From CAYWBU01 sp942491525 (GTDB lineage: Bacteria; Desulfobacterota; Desulfomonilia; UBA1062), in NCBI GenBank assembly GCA_942491525.1, contig CALOBW010000044.1:186001-250000 (forward strand): a stretch of 64,000 nucleotides of DNA. Reading direction: 5' to 3'. The translations under genes and the position numbers were made by a program. Shown piece after piece: positions 51,198 through 60,031 of this stretch (position 1 is its first letter; every line of letters starts with the position of its first letter). Below the pieces are notes generated by a model that did not search any database, was not told the origin of the DNA, and was given only the letters and a program-made list of their open reading frames with translations.

Positions 51198-51221
51198 GTC
51201 ATGCTATGCCCATGGCATGAC
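51198..51221 (+). promoter_or_regulatory. Hairpin and mini-frames around the MFS start codon
   Basis: GTCATGC (51198-51204) and GCATGAC (51215-51221) form an inverted repeat whose right arm contains the MFS ATG (51217). The ribosome site GAGGAG (51191-51196) is better placed for the ATGs at 51201 and 51205, which open frames of 9 and 4 codons. The latter ends in an ATGA overlap with the MFS start. Confidence 0.4.
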
Positions 51222-52584
51222 AGCAACTAAAATCCGTGTCCTATTAGTCGCAACCCTGACCGCCTTCCTGGCCCCCTTTATGCTCTCGGCGGTCAACATC
51301 GCCCTGCCCGCCATCCAGCAAGATCTGGATGCCGATGCAGTCATGCTGAGCTGGAGCTCCACCGCCTACCTGCTTTCAACCTGCATCCTGCTGCTGCCGA
51401 TCGGCAAGATGGCCGATATCTACGGCCGCAAAAAGATCTTCGGCTTCGGCGTGCTAACCTTCACCGGTACAGCCATCCTGTGTGCCCTCTCAAGCTCCAT
51501 CGAACAGCTGATCCTGTTCAGAATTTTCCAGGGCGCCGGCGGCGCCATGATCGTCACGGCGGGCACCGCCATCCTGGCCTCGGTCTTCGAGCCCAGCGAG
51601 CGCGGAAAAGCCTTCGGCATCAATGTGGCCGCCGTCTATGTAGGGCTCTCACTGGGACCCTTCATCGGCGGCATCCTGACCCAGCAGCTGGGCTGGCGCA
51701 GCATCTTCCTGACCACCATCCCCTTCTGCCTGATTATCATCGCAGTCGGCGCCAAGGAGTACAGAGGCGACTGGCGTGAAGCAGAGGGCCAAAAACTGGA
51801 CATCCGCGGCAGCCTGCTCTACGCCTTTGGACTCAGCTGCCTGATCTTGGGTCTGACCTGGCTGCCGGGCATCAAGGCCTGGCCGATGATCAGCGCCGGC
51901 ATCATCAGCTTGAGCGCCTTTGGCCGCCGCGAACTCAGAATCACCAACCCCATCATCGAGCTGCGCCTCTTCAGACACAACCAGGTCTTTGCCTACTCGT
52001 GCCTGGCGGCCCTGATCAACTACAGCGCCACCTTCGCCGTGGCCTTCATGCTGAGCCTCTACCTGCAGTACATCAAGGGTCTCACGCCCCAGCAGGCCGG
52101 CACGCTCATGATCGCCCAGCCCATTGTACAGGCCGCCCTATCGCCGCTCTGCGGCCACCTGTCCGACCGCATCGAGCCCGGCATCCTGGCCTCCGCCGGC
52201 ATGGGCCTGAGCGCCCTTGGACTGGCCGGGCTGACCATTCTCAGCTACGATACCAGCTACCTCTTCATCATCGCCACCCTGGTGGTGCTGGGGGTCGGTT
52301 TCGCCCTCTTCTCATCCCCCAACACCAACGCCATCATGAGTTCGGTGGAGCCCAAGTATCTGGGCAGCGCCTCGGGCGCAGTCTCGACCATGCGCAATCT
52401 GGGCCAGATCCTCTCCATGGCAACCGCCACCACCCTCTTTGCCATCTTCATCGGCCGCGACGCCATCACGGCCGCCAACCATGACCTCTTCCTGAAGGCC
52501 TTCAGGTATGGCTTCACCCTGTTTGCTGGAGTTTGCACCGTCGGCATCTACTTCTCCATGGCGCGGGGAAAACTGCGGAATTAA
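51217..52584 (+). CDS. MFS multidrug-type exporter (DHA2 family)
   Basis: A 455-residue transporter with about 13-14 hydrophobic helices. It opens with FLAPFMLSAVNIALPAIQQDL, then WSSTAYLLSTCILLLPIGKM, ADIYGRKKIFGFGV (motif A) and FEPSERGKAFGINVAAVYVG with SLGPFIGGILTQQLGWRSIF (motif C region), as in EmrB/QacA-type drug:H+ antiporters. The C-terminal half has SPNTNAIMSSVEP and SGAVSTMRNLGQ, also typical. Substrates cannot be predicted. No EmrA-like adaptor is adjacent. The start at 51217 sits inside a small hairpin and may be translationally coupled to a 4-codon frame. Confidence 0.88.
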   Translation: MTATKIRVLLVATLTAFLAPFMLSAVNIALPAIQQDLDADAVMLSWSSTAYLLSTCILLLPIGKMADIYGRKKIFGFGVLTFTGTAILCALSSSIEQLILFRIFQGAGGAMIVTAGTAILASVFEPSERGKAFGINVAAVYVGLSLGPFIGGILTQQLGWRSIFLTTIPFCLIIIAVGAKEYRGDWREAEGQKLDIRGSLLYAFGLSCLILGLTWLPGIKAWPMISAGIISLSAFGRRELRITNPIIELRLFRHNQVFAYSCLAALINYSATFAVAFMLSLYLQYIKGLTPQQAGTLMIAQPIVQAALSPLCGHLSDRIEPGILASAGMGLSALGLAGLTILSYDTSYLFIIATLVVLGVGFALFSSPNTNAIMSSVEPKYLGSASGAVSTMRNLGQILSMATATTLFAIFIGRDAITAANHDLFLKAFRYGFTLFAGVCTVGIYFSMARGKLRN

Positions 52585-52612
52585 AAAAAGGGGGAAACTG
52601 AACGTTTCCCCC
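52583..52612 (-). terminator. Terminator of the pot operon
   Basis: Minus strand: GGGGGAAAC/GTTTCCCCC (9 bp, loop of 5) followed by seven T, starting 9 bases past the potD stop. Confidence 0.9.
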
Positions 52613-52620
52613 GGCAAGAA

Positions 52621-53649
52621 TCAGTTAACAGTTTTGAGCATTTCCCAGTACTTTTCGTAGATCAGGATAGCTTCGCCCACATCAGCCTGGAACTCGCCCT
52701 TCTTAAGGTCAGCCTTAGCAGGATAGATCGTCCTGTTGTTGCGCACCTCGGCATCCAGCATGGCGACGGCCTTGGTGTTGGGGGAGGCATAGCCGATCCA
52801 TTCACAGATCTGCTTGGCAACATCGGGACGCAGGATATAGTTGATGAACTTATGGGCATTCTCAACGTTGCGCGCATTGGCCGGAATAACCATATTGTCA
52901 ACCCAGAAGACAGCACCCTCTTTGGGATAGACATACTTGATATTCTCATCTTCCTCGTTGGCCATGTAAACTTCGCCGCCCCAGATCTGACCGATCTGAA
53001 CTTCGCGGTTCAGGAAGGGCTGGCGGGGGGAGTCAGAGTTATAGACTTTAACGTTCGGCTGCAGCTTCAACAGCAACTCATAGGCCTCTTTGATCTGCTG
53101 GGGATCGGTGGTGTTGCCGGAATAGCCCAGGCTCAACAGCGCGATGGCAAAAACTTCGCGCACATCGTCAATCAGCAGGACCTGGCCCTTATACTCCGGT
53201 TTCCAGAGGTCCATCCAGCTGGTGACGCTGGCCGGATCGATCGCCTTGGAGTTGACCCCAATAGCTGAAGATCCCCAGAGGTAGGGCACGCTGTACTTGT
53301 TGCCCGGATCATAGGGTTTATCCATCAGATCGGCATCAATATTGACAAAGTTGGGCAGCTGAGCCTTGTTGAGCGGCTGGAGCATGCCCTGTTTCTGCAT
53401 GCGCTGCACGAAGTAGGTGGAAGGAAAAGCCACATCATAACCGCCCTTCTTAACCAGCTTCAGTTTAGCAAACATGGCCTCATTGCTGTCATAGGTCGAG
53501 TAGCGCACCTTAATGCCGGTCTCCTTGGTGAACTGACTCAGCACCTCATCGGGCAGGTACTCTGACCAGTTAAAGACGTAGACCTCTTCCTTGGCGGCCA
53601 TCAGGTTCAACGGCAGCAGCAACAAAACAACTATCAGCAATCTTTTCAT
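52621..53649 (-). CDS. potD: Spermidine/putrescine-binding periplasmic protein PotD
   Basis: A 342-residue ABC-type solute-binding protein. A cleavable signal (MKRLLIVVLLLLPLNLMAA) precedes VYVFNWSEYLPDEVLSQF, a PotD/PotF hallmark. Later YDVAFPSTYFVQRM, PYLWGSSAIGVN and WVDNMVIPANARNVENAHKFI follow. The polyamine-binding aromatic and acidic residues of the family appear conserved, but the exact ligand is not certain. It is the last gene of the operon and overlaps potC by 4 bases. Confidence 0.95.
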   Translation of the reverse strand: MKRLLIVVLLLLPLNLMAAKEEVYVFNWSEYLPDEVLSQFTKETGIKVRYSTYDSNEAMFAKLKLVKKGGYDVAFPSTYFVQRMQKQGMLQPLNKAQLPNFVNIDADLMDKPYDPGNKYSVPYLWGSSAIGVNSKAIDPASVTSWMDLWKPEYKGQVLLIDDVREVFAIALLSLGYSGNTTDPQQIKEAYELLLKLQPNVKVYNSDSPRQPFLNREVQIGQIWGGEVYMANEEDENIKYVYPKEGAVFWVDNMVIPANARNVENAHKFINYILRPDVAKQICEWIGYASPNTKAVAMLDAEVRNNRTIYPAKADLKKGEFQADVGEAILIYEKYWEMLKTVN

Positions 53650-54416
53650 TTATGATTCTCCTTTATCAAATAGTGGGAGATCGTAACCGTCAGCAACGAG
53701 AAGAGGAACATCACCGTGCTAAGAGCATTGACCTCCGGCTTTACGCCCAGACGGACCATTGAGTAGATCCTGAGCGGCAGGATCTCAAAGGCAGGTCCGG
53801 TGGTGAAAAAGCTGACGATAACATCATCCAGCGACAGGGTGAAGCTCAGCAGCCAGCCTGCCACAATGGCCGGCAGCAGCATCGGAATCAGAATCCGCCA
53901 GAAGATCTGCAGCTCATCGGCACCCAGATCTTTGGCCGAATCCAGAATGTTGCAATCAAAGCCGCTCAGACGCGCATAGACCGTCACCGTCACAAACGGC
54001 AGACAGAAGGTGATATGGGCCAGCAGCAGGGTAAAGGCGCCGGTCTGCAGACCGAGCATGATAAAGAAGAGCAGCAGCGAGATGCCCAGCACAATGTCTG
54101 AACTCATCATAACCACATAGAGGAAGGAGTAGGCCACCTTGCGGCCCCAGAAACGGTAGCGGTAGAAGGTCACGGCCGCCAGGGTGCCCAGCACGGTGGC
54201 GATCACACTGGAGCTCAGCGCAATCACGATCGAGTTAAAAAAGGCCTCCATCAGCATGGAGTTATCAAAGAGCTTATCAAACCACTTCAGCGTAAAACCT
54301 TGCCAATTGGTGGAATACTTGGAATCGTTAAACGAGAAGGCTATCAGGACCAGCATCGGCACATAGAGAAATAGATAGACAACCGTCAGATAGAGATACT
54401 TGAGGAGGCTTCTCAT
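53646..54416 (-). CDS. potC: Polyamine ABC transporter permease PotC
   Basis: A 256-residue inner-membrane permease with six helices. FLYVPMLVLIAFSFNDSKY near the N-terminus and the ABC-permease EAA-like loop DSAKDLGADELQIFWRILIPM (contact site for PotA) are typical of PotC. It overlaps potB and potD by 4 bases each. Confidence 0.95.
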   Translation of the reverse strand: MRSLLKYLYLTVVYLFLYVPMLVLIAFSFNDSKYSTNWQGFTLKWFDKLFDNSMLMEAFFNSIVIALSSSVIATVLGTLAAVTFYRYRFWGRKVAYSFLYVVMMSSDIVLGISLLLFFIMLGLQTGAFTLLLAHITFCLPFVTVTVYARLSGFDCNILDSAKDLGADELQIFWRILIPMLLPAIVAGWLLSFTLSLDDVIVSFFTTGPAFEILPLRIYSMVRLGVKPEVNALSTVMFLFSLLTVTISHYLIKENHK

Positions 54417-55270
54417 AGAACCTGCTCCACGGCCCGGTCCTTGGTCTTCTGCGTGCTAAGATAGTAGGCCCAGAGCAGCAGCCCCATGATCAGGGTCAGC
54501 ACCACACTGGCGGCCGAGCCCACAGGCCAGTTGCCGGTGGTCAGGAACTGATTCTTGATGAAGTTGCCCAGCAGCATATTCTGGCCGCCGCCCAGCAGGT
54601 CCGGAATGTAGAAGAGACCCAGCGTCGGCAGAAAGACCATGGTGCAGCCGGCAATGATGCCGGGCATGGTCATGGGCAGAATGATTCTGAAAAAACAGTG
54701 ACGACTGGTGGCGCCCAGATCGCGGGCGGCCTCAATCAGGCGATAGTCCAACTTGGTCACCGATGAGAAGAGCGGCATGATCATGAAGGGCAGCAGGGCG
54801 TAGACCAGGCCGACCAACACCGCACCCTCGGTATAGAGAATCTGCAGCGGCTCGGCGATCAGACCCAATTTCAGCAGCAGGCTGTTCAGAATCCCGTTAG
54901 CCTTAAAAAGAATTATCAGCGAGTAGGTTCTGATCAGCGATGAGGTCCAGAAGGGGATAATCATCAGAATAATCAGATAACCACGCACTCGTTCGGGCAG
55001 GCGGGCCAGGATGAAGGCGAAGGGATAGCCGGCCAGAAGGGTTATCAGAGTCGTGGCAAAGGCATATCGCAACGAATAGAGGCTGACCTTCATAAACACG
55101 GGGCTGAAGAGCTCCCGATAGTTCTCAAGCGTGAAGCTCAGGCGGAACATATTCTCGGGGTCGCGGGTCATGAAACTGACCGCAATCACGAAGAGGTGCG
55201 GAATGATCACAAAGAAGCTGATCCAGGTGAGGGTCGTAAACACGGCTACGCGCCGGAACTTACCCTGCAT
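54413..55270 (-). CDS. potB: Polyamine ABC transporter permease PotB
   Basis: A 285-residue permease with six helices. WISFFVIIPHLFVIAVSFM and the EAA loop EAARDLGATSRHCFFRIILPM are as in PotB. LGNFIKNQFLTTGNWPVGSA in the last loop is characteristic. It starts on the last base of potA. Confidence 0.95.
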   Translation of the reverse strand: MQGKFRRVAVFTTLTWISFFVIIPHLFVIAVSFMTRDPENMFRLSFTLENYRELFSPVFMKVSLYSLRYAFATTLITLLAGYPFAFILARLPERVRGYLIILMIIPFWTSSLIRTYSLIILFKANGILNSLLLKLGLIAEPLQILYTEGAVLVGLVYALLPFMIMPLFSSVTKLDYRLIEAARDLGATSRHCFFRIILPMTMPGIIAGCTMVFLPTLGLFYIPDLLGGGQNMLLGNFIKNQFLTTGNWPVGSAASVVLTLIMGLLLWAYYLSTQKTKDRAVEQVL

Positions 55271-56349
55271 CAGAAAACCACCTCCCAGCCATGGAGCCAG
55301 TCAACATGCACGCGCTGGCCATCACGGTAGACCACATCCTCCTCGTCCTCGTTGAAGAACTGAGTTACGAAGATGGTCTCGCCGGCATCCAGGCTGATGA
55401 TCAGATCAACCGTCTTGCCCTTGTAGATGACCTCCGTAACCTTACCGGCCAGGGACGGCCCGCTGATCTCGGCGGTCTCATCACGGGTTACCATGATATC
55501 TTCAGGCCGCAGCAGCACCTGCACATTCTGATTGGCGCTGAACTTCTTGTCATTGACCACATTGAAGTGCTGGCCATGAATATCAACCGTCGCAATATCG
55601 GTCTCCGCACCGACTACCTGCCCATTGAAGACATTGATCTCACCCACGAAGCGCGCCACAAACATGTTGGCCGGATTCTCATAGATCTGGGTCGGGCTGC
55701 CGACCTGCTCCACACGGCCCTCGTTCATGACGACGATGCGGTCGGACATGCTGATGGCCTCCTCCTGGTCATGGGTCACAAAGATAAAGGTAATGCCGAG
55801 CTGCCGGTGCAGACGCTTAAGCTCCAGCTGCATCTCCTGGCGCAGGCGGTAGTCCAGGGCGCTCAGGGGTTCATCCAGTAGCAGCACCTTGGGTTTATTG
55901 ACAATGGCGCGCGCAATGGCCACCCGCTGCTGCTGACCGCCCGAAAGCTGCTGGGGCCGGCGATTCTCCAGGCCATCCAGTTTGACAATCCGCAGCGCCT
56001 CCATAACCTCATCCTGAATGGCGGCACGGCTGTGGCGCTTCATTTTGAGACCGAAGGCCACATTATCAAAGACGTTCATGTGCGGAAAGAGCGCGTAGCT
56101 CTGGAAAACGGTGTTAACGTTGCGGCGGTTGGGCGGCAGATCATTGAGCCTCAGTCCCTGCATGCTGATTGAGCCGGTATCCGGAGTCTCAAAACCGGCG
56201 ATCAGACGCAGGACCGTGGTTTTACCGCAGCCGGAGGGGCCCAACAGAGTCAGGAACTCGCCCTCATAGATATCAAGGTCAAGGTTGTCAACTGCAACTA
56301 CATCGGAGTAGTTTCTAGTTACTTCCTCCAGACGAATAATGGGCGTCAT
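55270..56349 (-). CDS. potA: Polyamine ABC transporter ATPase PotA
   Basis: A 359-residue ATPase. Walker A GPSGCGKTTVLRLIAG, signature LSGGQQQRVAIARAI, Walker B VLLLDEPLSALD and the switch VTHDQEEA are intact. A C-terminal TOBE-like regulatory domain (about 240-359) follows. It is the first gene of potABCD, with GGAGG upstream of the ATG. Confidence 0.96.
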   Translation of the reverse strand: MTPIIRLEEVTRNYSDVVAVDNLDLDIYEGEFLTLLGPSGCGKTTVLRLIAGFETPDTGSISMQGLRLNDLPPNRRNVNTVFQSYALFPHMNVFDNVAFGLKMKRHSRAAIQDEVMEALRIVKLDGLENRRPQQLSGGQQQRVAIARAIVNKPKVLLLDEPLSALDYRLRQEMQLELKRLHRQLGITFIFVTHDQEEAISMSDRIVVMNEGRVEQVGSPTQIYENPANMFVARFVGEINVFNGQVVGAETDIATVDIHGQHFNVVNDKKFSANQNVQVLLRPEDIMVTRDETAEISGPSLAGKVTEVIYKGKTVDLIISLDAGETIFVTQFFNEDEEDVVYRDGQRVHVDWLHGWEVVF

Positions 56350-56386
56350 CCATTGTGTCCTCCAGCATTATTAATATTGCGCGAGA

Positions 56387-56415
56387 TATCTAAACGAGTT
56401 TCAATGATTTAGCAA
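56387..56415 (-). promoter_or_regulatory. Possible promoter of potABCD
   Basis: Minus strand TTGCTA (56410-56415), 17-base spacer, TAGATA (56387-56392), about 38 bases before the potA start. Confidence 0.45.
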
Positions 56416-56477
56416 CTTAATTCTGACGTCCACTCTGCAGCAGAATAAAACCCACAATATCAGGTCTCTAAAATCAA

Positions 56478-56663
56478 TCAAACGAAGCGGCCGAGCCGAT
56501 AGCGCACGGCGGCCACCAATCTCTGCAGTTCGCTGTCGTCAAGCTTGTTGAGAAACTCCAGATTCTGGTCGGTCTCCAGCATCTGCCGCAGGGTGAGCAG
56601 CAGCTGTTCCTTGGGAATGGCCCTTAAATATGGCGGTCTGATTATCTGATGTGATAGGTTCAT
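56478..56663 (-). CDS. Small hypothetical protein (61 residues)
   Basis: MNLSHQIIRPPYLRAIPKEQ begins a predicted all-helical protein (LLLTLRQMLETDQNLEFLNK, LDDSELQRLVAAVRYRLGR). Codon use resembles the neighbouring genes, which supports coding. No ribosome site is evident and no family is recognised. A longer overlapping frame on the same strand (to 56793) seems less likely. Confidence 0.5.
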   Translation of the reverse strand: MNLSHQIIRPPYLRAIPKEQLLLTLRQMLETDQNLEFLNKLDDSELQRLVAAVRYRLGRFV

Positions 56664-56812
56664 GTCTTATACGTAAGCGCCAATCGGCCCGTGTCCAGAT
56701 CCGACTCAGAAGATTTTTATAAGGCGGCGTCTTTCCAATAAAGAAAAAATAAATCTCAATATCATGGAAATATCCCAACATAAATCCCGTCATATCGAAT
56801 TATTACAACATC

Positions 56813-57544
56813 CTATTCCAACTTTGAGCGGTTCGACTCAAAGGCACCACTGCGCTGCAACTCATTAAATGCCCGTTGAATTCGCCCAACAAGCTCCGGG
56901 GAACTCTTGCGGTTGAGGGCCATATAAAACTCATAACTCTGATTCAGGTCAAAGCGCGGACTGATGCTTGCCGCCGGAATACCGTCACGCGCCAGCAGAT
57001 GCTCCAGGGTGCCCTCTTCTCCGGGAATCAGGTCCACGCGGCCAGCCAGGAGCTTGCGCAGATTCAGATCGAATCGATCAACCACCTCATATCCGCTAAG
57101 ACCATGGGCATCAAAATAATCATGCATATAACTGCCTTTATGCAGGCCGAGGCGATACCCCCTCACATCCTCAAGTTTCGACAGCTTGATATCATCACGA
57201 CCCGCCAGCGAGTAGAGCTTGGGATGCAAGCTTATTATGGGCCCGATCCAATGGAAGTACCTCTCCCGCTCAGCATTACGGCCGATTGAATAGATCAGAA
57301 CATCTGGCTGACTGCGCGCCTTCTCGATAATCCCGCTCCAGATGCCCACCCGGATCTCATAGTCGATACCGGCTCTGGCCAGAGTCATCTCGACAATCCT
57401 GGTGGATGAGCCCGTTATCTTGCCATCTTGCGTATAGTTGTAGGGCGCCCACTCCTCAGTCAAGACCAGCAGCTCCGCCGCCGCCGGATTGGAATGAATA
57501 AGGCCCGCCATAAGCACTAAGCACAAGAAAAGACGCATGCTCAA
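56813..57544 (-). CDS. Periplasmic amino-acid-type solute-binding protein (SBP_bac_3)
   Basis: A 243-residue secreted protein with a signal peptide (MRLFLCLVLMAGLIHSNPAAA). VLTEEWAPYNYTQDGKITG, SGIIEKARSQPDVLIYSIGR, RGYRLGLHKGSYMHDYFDA and a C-terminal ELVGRIQRAFNELQRSGAF fit the SBP_bac_3 family. No permease or ATPase is adjacent, so it may be an orphan receptor or serve another transporter. It follows the nucleotidyltransferase gene by 33 bases. Confidence 0.88.
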   Translation of the reverse strand: MSMRLFLCLVLMAGLIHSNPAAAELLVLTEEWAPYNYTQDGKITGSSTRIVEMTLARAGIDYEIRVGIWSGIIEKARSQPDVLIYSIGRNAERERYFHWIGPIISLHPKLYSLAGRDDIKLSKLEDVRGYRLGLHKGSYMHDYFDAHGLSGYEVVDRFDLNLRKLLAGRVDLIPGEEGTLEHLLARDGIPAASISPRFDLNQSYEFYMALNRKSSPELVGRIQRAFNELQRSGAFESNRSKLE

Positions 57545-57577
57545 AAAATAAGCGGGCCTAATTAAGATGCAAGCTGA

Positions 57578-58486
57578 CTAACCCCAGAGTTCCGCCGGAT
57601 AGTCGCCGGCAGCTATCAGCTCTCTGATGCTGGTCTCCACGTACGGCTTATCCTCCTGATAAGTCACCCCGAACCAGGCAGATGCGGTGGGCAGCACCCG
57701 CACCCGCGCCAGCCTGGCCTTGATCAGGGCATTGACCACCGATGGAATGTAGAACTCAGACTTCAGCTCCTGACCCTGCTCATCCAGAAAGGCGCCGAAC
57801 ATCACACCCAGATGCTTGAAGATCGAAGGGGTGAAGCCCCACATGTTCATGGAGACCGCCTCATCGCCACTCAGCCTGGCAGCTTCGCCATCCTCGAGCG
57901 GATAGCTGGCCGCCTCGCCGTCGCGGCTGATGGCGGTGATCTCAGTCACACCGGCCAAATTGGCGCCGTCCAGACGGCAGACGCCGCGCGAAACAGTCCC
58001 GAAATCGGAGAGGGTCCTGCGCAGGGTGAAACCCACCATGCAGTAGTCGGCCTGGTCGCCGTCCTGGGCCCTGCTCAGATAGTCGGCCGCCACCTTGAAG
58101 GCATCGGCGCCGTAGAAGTCATCGCCGTTGATCACCACGAAGGGCTCGCCGACAAACTCCTCGGCCATCAGGATGGCATGACCCGTACCCCAGGGCTTTG
58201 CGCGCCCTGCGGGCACCGCGTGGCCCTCGGGCAGCCGGTCCAGCTCCTGAAAGGCATACTCAACCTTAATCTTGCTCTCATACCTGGAGCCGATGGCCTC
58301 CCTGAAGGCCTGCTCAATATCGCGGCGGATGATGAAGACGATCTTGCCGAAGCCGGCCCTGATCGCGTCATAGACCGAATAGTCGATAATGGTCTCACCG
58401 TTCGGACCGACACTGTCAAGCTGTTTAAGGCCGCCATAGCGCGACCCCATGCCGGCCGCCAGAACTACTACTGTAGGTTTATTCAT
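57578..58486 (-). CDS. Sugar-phosphate nucleotidyltransferase-like protein
   Basis: A 302-residue NTP-transferase. MNKPTVVVLAAGMGSRYGGL is the nucleotide-binding loop (AAGxGxR), with VVINGDDFYGADAF (metal Asp), YCMVGFTLRRTLSDFG and a C-terminal extension. Such proteins are often encoded beside hexosamine-1-kinase-like proteins, as here (58896-59960), which suggests activation of a salvaged sugar-1-phosphate. The ATG at 58486 has GGGAG 8 bases upstream. The longer open frame to 58561 is not conserved in character. Confidence 0.85.
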   Translation of the reverse strand: MNKPTVVVLAAGMGSRYGGLKQLDSVGPNGETIIDYSVYDAIRAGFGKIVFIIRRDIEQAFREAIGSRYESKIKVEYAFQELDRLPEGHAVPAGRAKPWGTGHAILMAEEFVGEPFVVINGDDFYGADAFKVAADYLSRAQDGDQADYCMVGFTLRRTLSDFGTVSRGVCRLDGANLAGVTEITAISRDGEAASYPLEDGEAARLSGDEAVSMNMWGFTPSIFKHLGVMFGAFLDEQGQELKSEFYIPSVVNALIKARLARVRVLPTASAWFGVTYQEDKPYVETSIRELIAAGDYPAELWG

Positions 58487-58605
58487 TAAATACTCCCGCA
58501 TTAAATATGTATGCCTATTAACAGAGAGTTCCAGGTTGAGCAAGTTATGGCTAAGCCCCAAACTGCCCCTTGACTATAATATGATTTGTGCTAGATGCCT
58601 CAGGC

Positions 58606-58899
58606 ATGAGAAAAACATTTAAATTGACCCACCCCAAAATCAACCCTGACAGACTTGTTGAATCCATCAAACATGATATCAAGAAATATCTAAAACGCGA
58701 ACGCGGCAAGAACCTGCCTGAGGGTGTCGATTTCTGGGACTTCAACTGCAAATTCGGCGCCACTGAGGCCGAGGCAGAAACAGTCCACGTGGCTGACATC
58801 AACAAGCTGATCGACCAGGCGGCTGAGCGGCAGATTGAGTCATTCTATGTGGAGATCCTGGCCAAACCGGGCCACCGCAGCAAAAGGCCGACAGATTAG
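58606..58899 (+). CDS. DUF6172-type small conserved protein
   Basis: A 97-residue basic protein: RKTFKLTHPKINPDRLVESI, KHDIKKYLKRERGKNLP, GVDFWDFNCKFG, VHVADINKLIDQA, FYVEILAKPGHRSKRP. This matches my recollection of the DUF6172 family, which has no known function. The ATG at 58606 gives the usual start. It is on the opposite strand between the nucleotidyltransferase and the kinase-like gene, and its stop overlaps the latter's stop (TTAG). Confidence 0.8.
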   Translation: MRKTFKLTHPKINPDRLVESIKHDIKKYLKRERGKNLPEGVDFWDFNCKFGATEAEAETVHVADINKLIDQAAERQIESFYVEILAKPGHRSKRPTD

Positions 58900-59960
58900 G
58901 CTCTGAGAGCCGCCACCACAGCCTGCATCCTCACCTCCTGCACCAGCATTGATTCCAGCAGTTTGAAGTGCGTGCGGCAGCGGTCCCGATTCTGCCCCGC
59001 ATAGACCGTCTTGAAGTAGCCGTCACCCTGCAGATAGTCCGTCAGAAAGCGGATGGCCACCTCATAGGTGATCAGCTGGCCGCCGAAGACCAGATTCTCA
59101 ATCTCCTGCGGCAGCAGGCAGTCGCTCTCCAGATAACCGCGCACCAATGCCTCAAAGATGGGCAGCTGCATCGTGACTTTACTCAGATCACGCTCATCCT
59201 CGACCGCCGGGGTGGTGAAGGAGCGCACCATGTCGCCGAAGTCATAGATACTCAGGCCCGGCATGACCGTGTCCAGATCGATCACGCAGAGCCCTTCGCC
59301 GGAGGCCTCGTCCATCAGCACGTTGTTGATCTTGGTGTCATTGTGGGTGATGCGCAGGGGCAGCTGCTCCAGCAGGGTGTGGCGCGCCAGATGGGCGTGC
59401 TGCCGCGCCAGTTCGATCTCAGCCGTCACCGAGGCGGCCCGACCGAGCGGATCAAGCCTGACGGCCTCTTCCAGAGCTTCATAGCGTTTGCGGGTGTCAT
59501 GAAAATCAGGGATGGTCACGTGCAGCTTATCAGGCGGCAGTTTGGCCACCAGCTGCTGGAAGCGGCCGAAGGCCCGGGCCGCCTGGTAGGCCTGCTGCGG
59601 GCCGCGGCAGACATCAAAGCTGGCGGCGTCCTCAATGAAGAGATAGGTGCGCCAGCAGTCGCCGCCACTGTCCACATGGTAGTTGGCGCCCTCATTGGTA
59701 GGCACCAGGCTCAAAGAGCGGCGCGAACCCTCCGGCCCCAGCTGCGCATGACAGCAGCCGGTCACCAGCGCGATGTTCTCCATCAGACCGGCCGGATCTT
59801 TGAAGACATTCGTATTGATGCGCTGGTGGATGTAGCGGTCAATGGTGCCGGCCCGGTCAAAGGCCGACAGGTAGGTGTCATTGATGTGGCCGCTGCCGTA
59901 GGGCCGGGAGGAGATATACTCCCCGTGGATGCTGAAATTGGCGACAATCTCTCTAATCAT
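58896..59960 (-). CDS. Aminoglycoside-phosphotransferase-fold sugar kinase (NahK-like)
   Basis: A 354-residue kinase of the APH fold. The N-lobe has YGSGHINDTYLS and RYIHQRINTNVFKD. Catalytic residues are in LRITHNDTKINNVLMD (HND..N) and CVIDLDTVMPG (metal DxD). This pattern matches N-acetylhexosamine 1-kinases (NahK) and relatives. A nearby nucleotidyltransferase fits a salvage route from hexosamine to nucleotide sugar. GGAG precedes the ATG. An intrinsic terminator lies only 10 bases upstream. Confidence 0.85.
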   Translation of the reverse strand: MIREIVANFSIHGEYISSRPYGSGHINDTYLSAFDRAGTIDRYIHQRINTNVFKDPAGLMENIALVTGCCHAQLGPEGSRRSLSLVPTNEGANYHVDSGGDCWRTYLFIEDAASFDVCRGPQQAYQAARAFGRFQQLVAKLPPDKLHVTIPDFHDTRKRYEALEEAVRLDPLGRAASVTAEIELARQHAHLARHTLLEQLPLRITHNDTKINNVLMDEASGEGLCVIDLDTVMPGLSIYDFGDMVRSFTTPAVEDERDLSKVTMQLPIFEALVRGYLESDCLLPQEIENLVFGGQLITYEVAIRFLTDYLQGDGYFKTVYAGQNRDRCRTHFKLLESMLVQEVRMQAVVAALRA

Positions 59961-59969
59961 ATGCGCTCC

Positions 59970-60001
59970 AAAAAATTAAGGCCCCGAGCAGGGCCTTAAT
60001 T
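59970..60001 (-). terminator. Terminator after ychF, abutting the NahK-like gene
   Basis: Minus strand: an 11-bp stem AATTAAGGCCC/GGGCCTTAATT with a 6-base loop followed by T. Its T tract runs into the ribosome site of the downstream kinase-like gene. Confidence 0.85.
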
Positions 60002-60031
60002 CGTATCACATACGGGATTTTCTTTGTCCAT

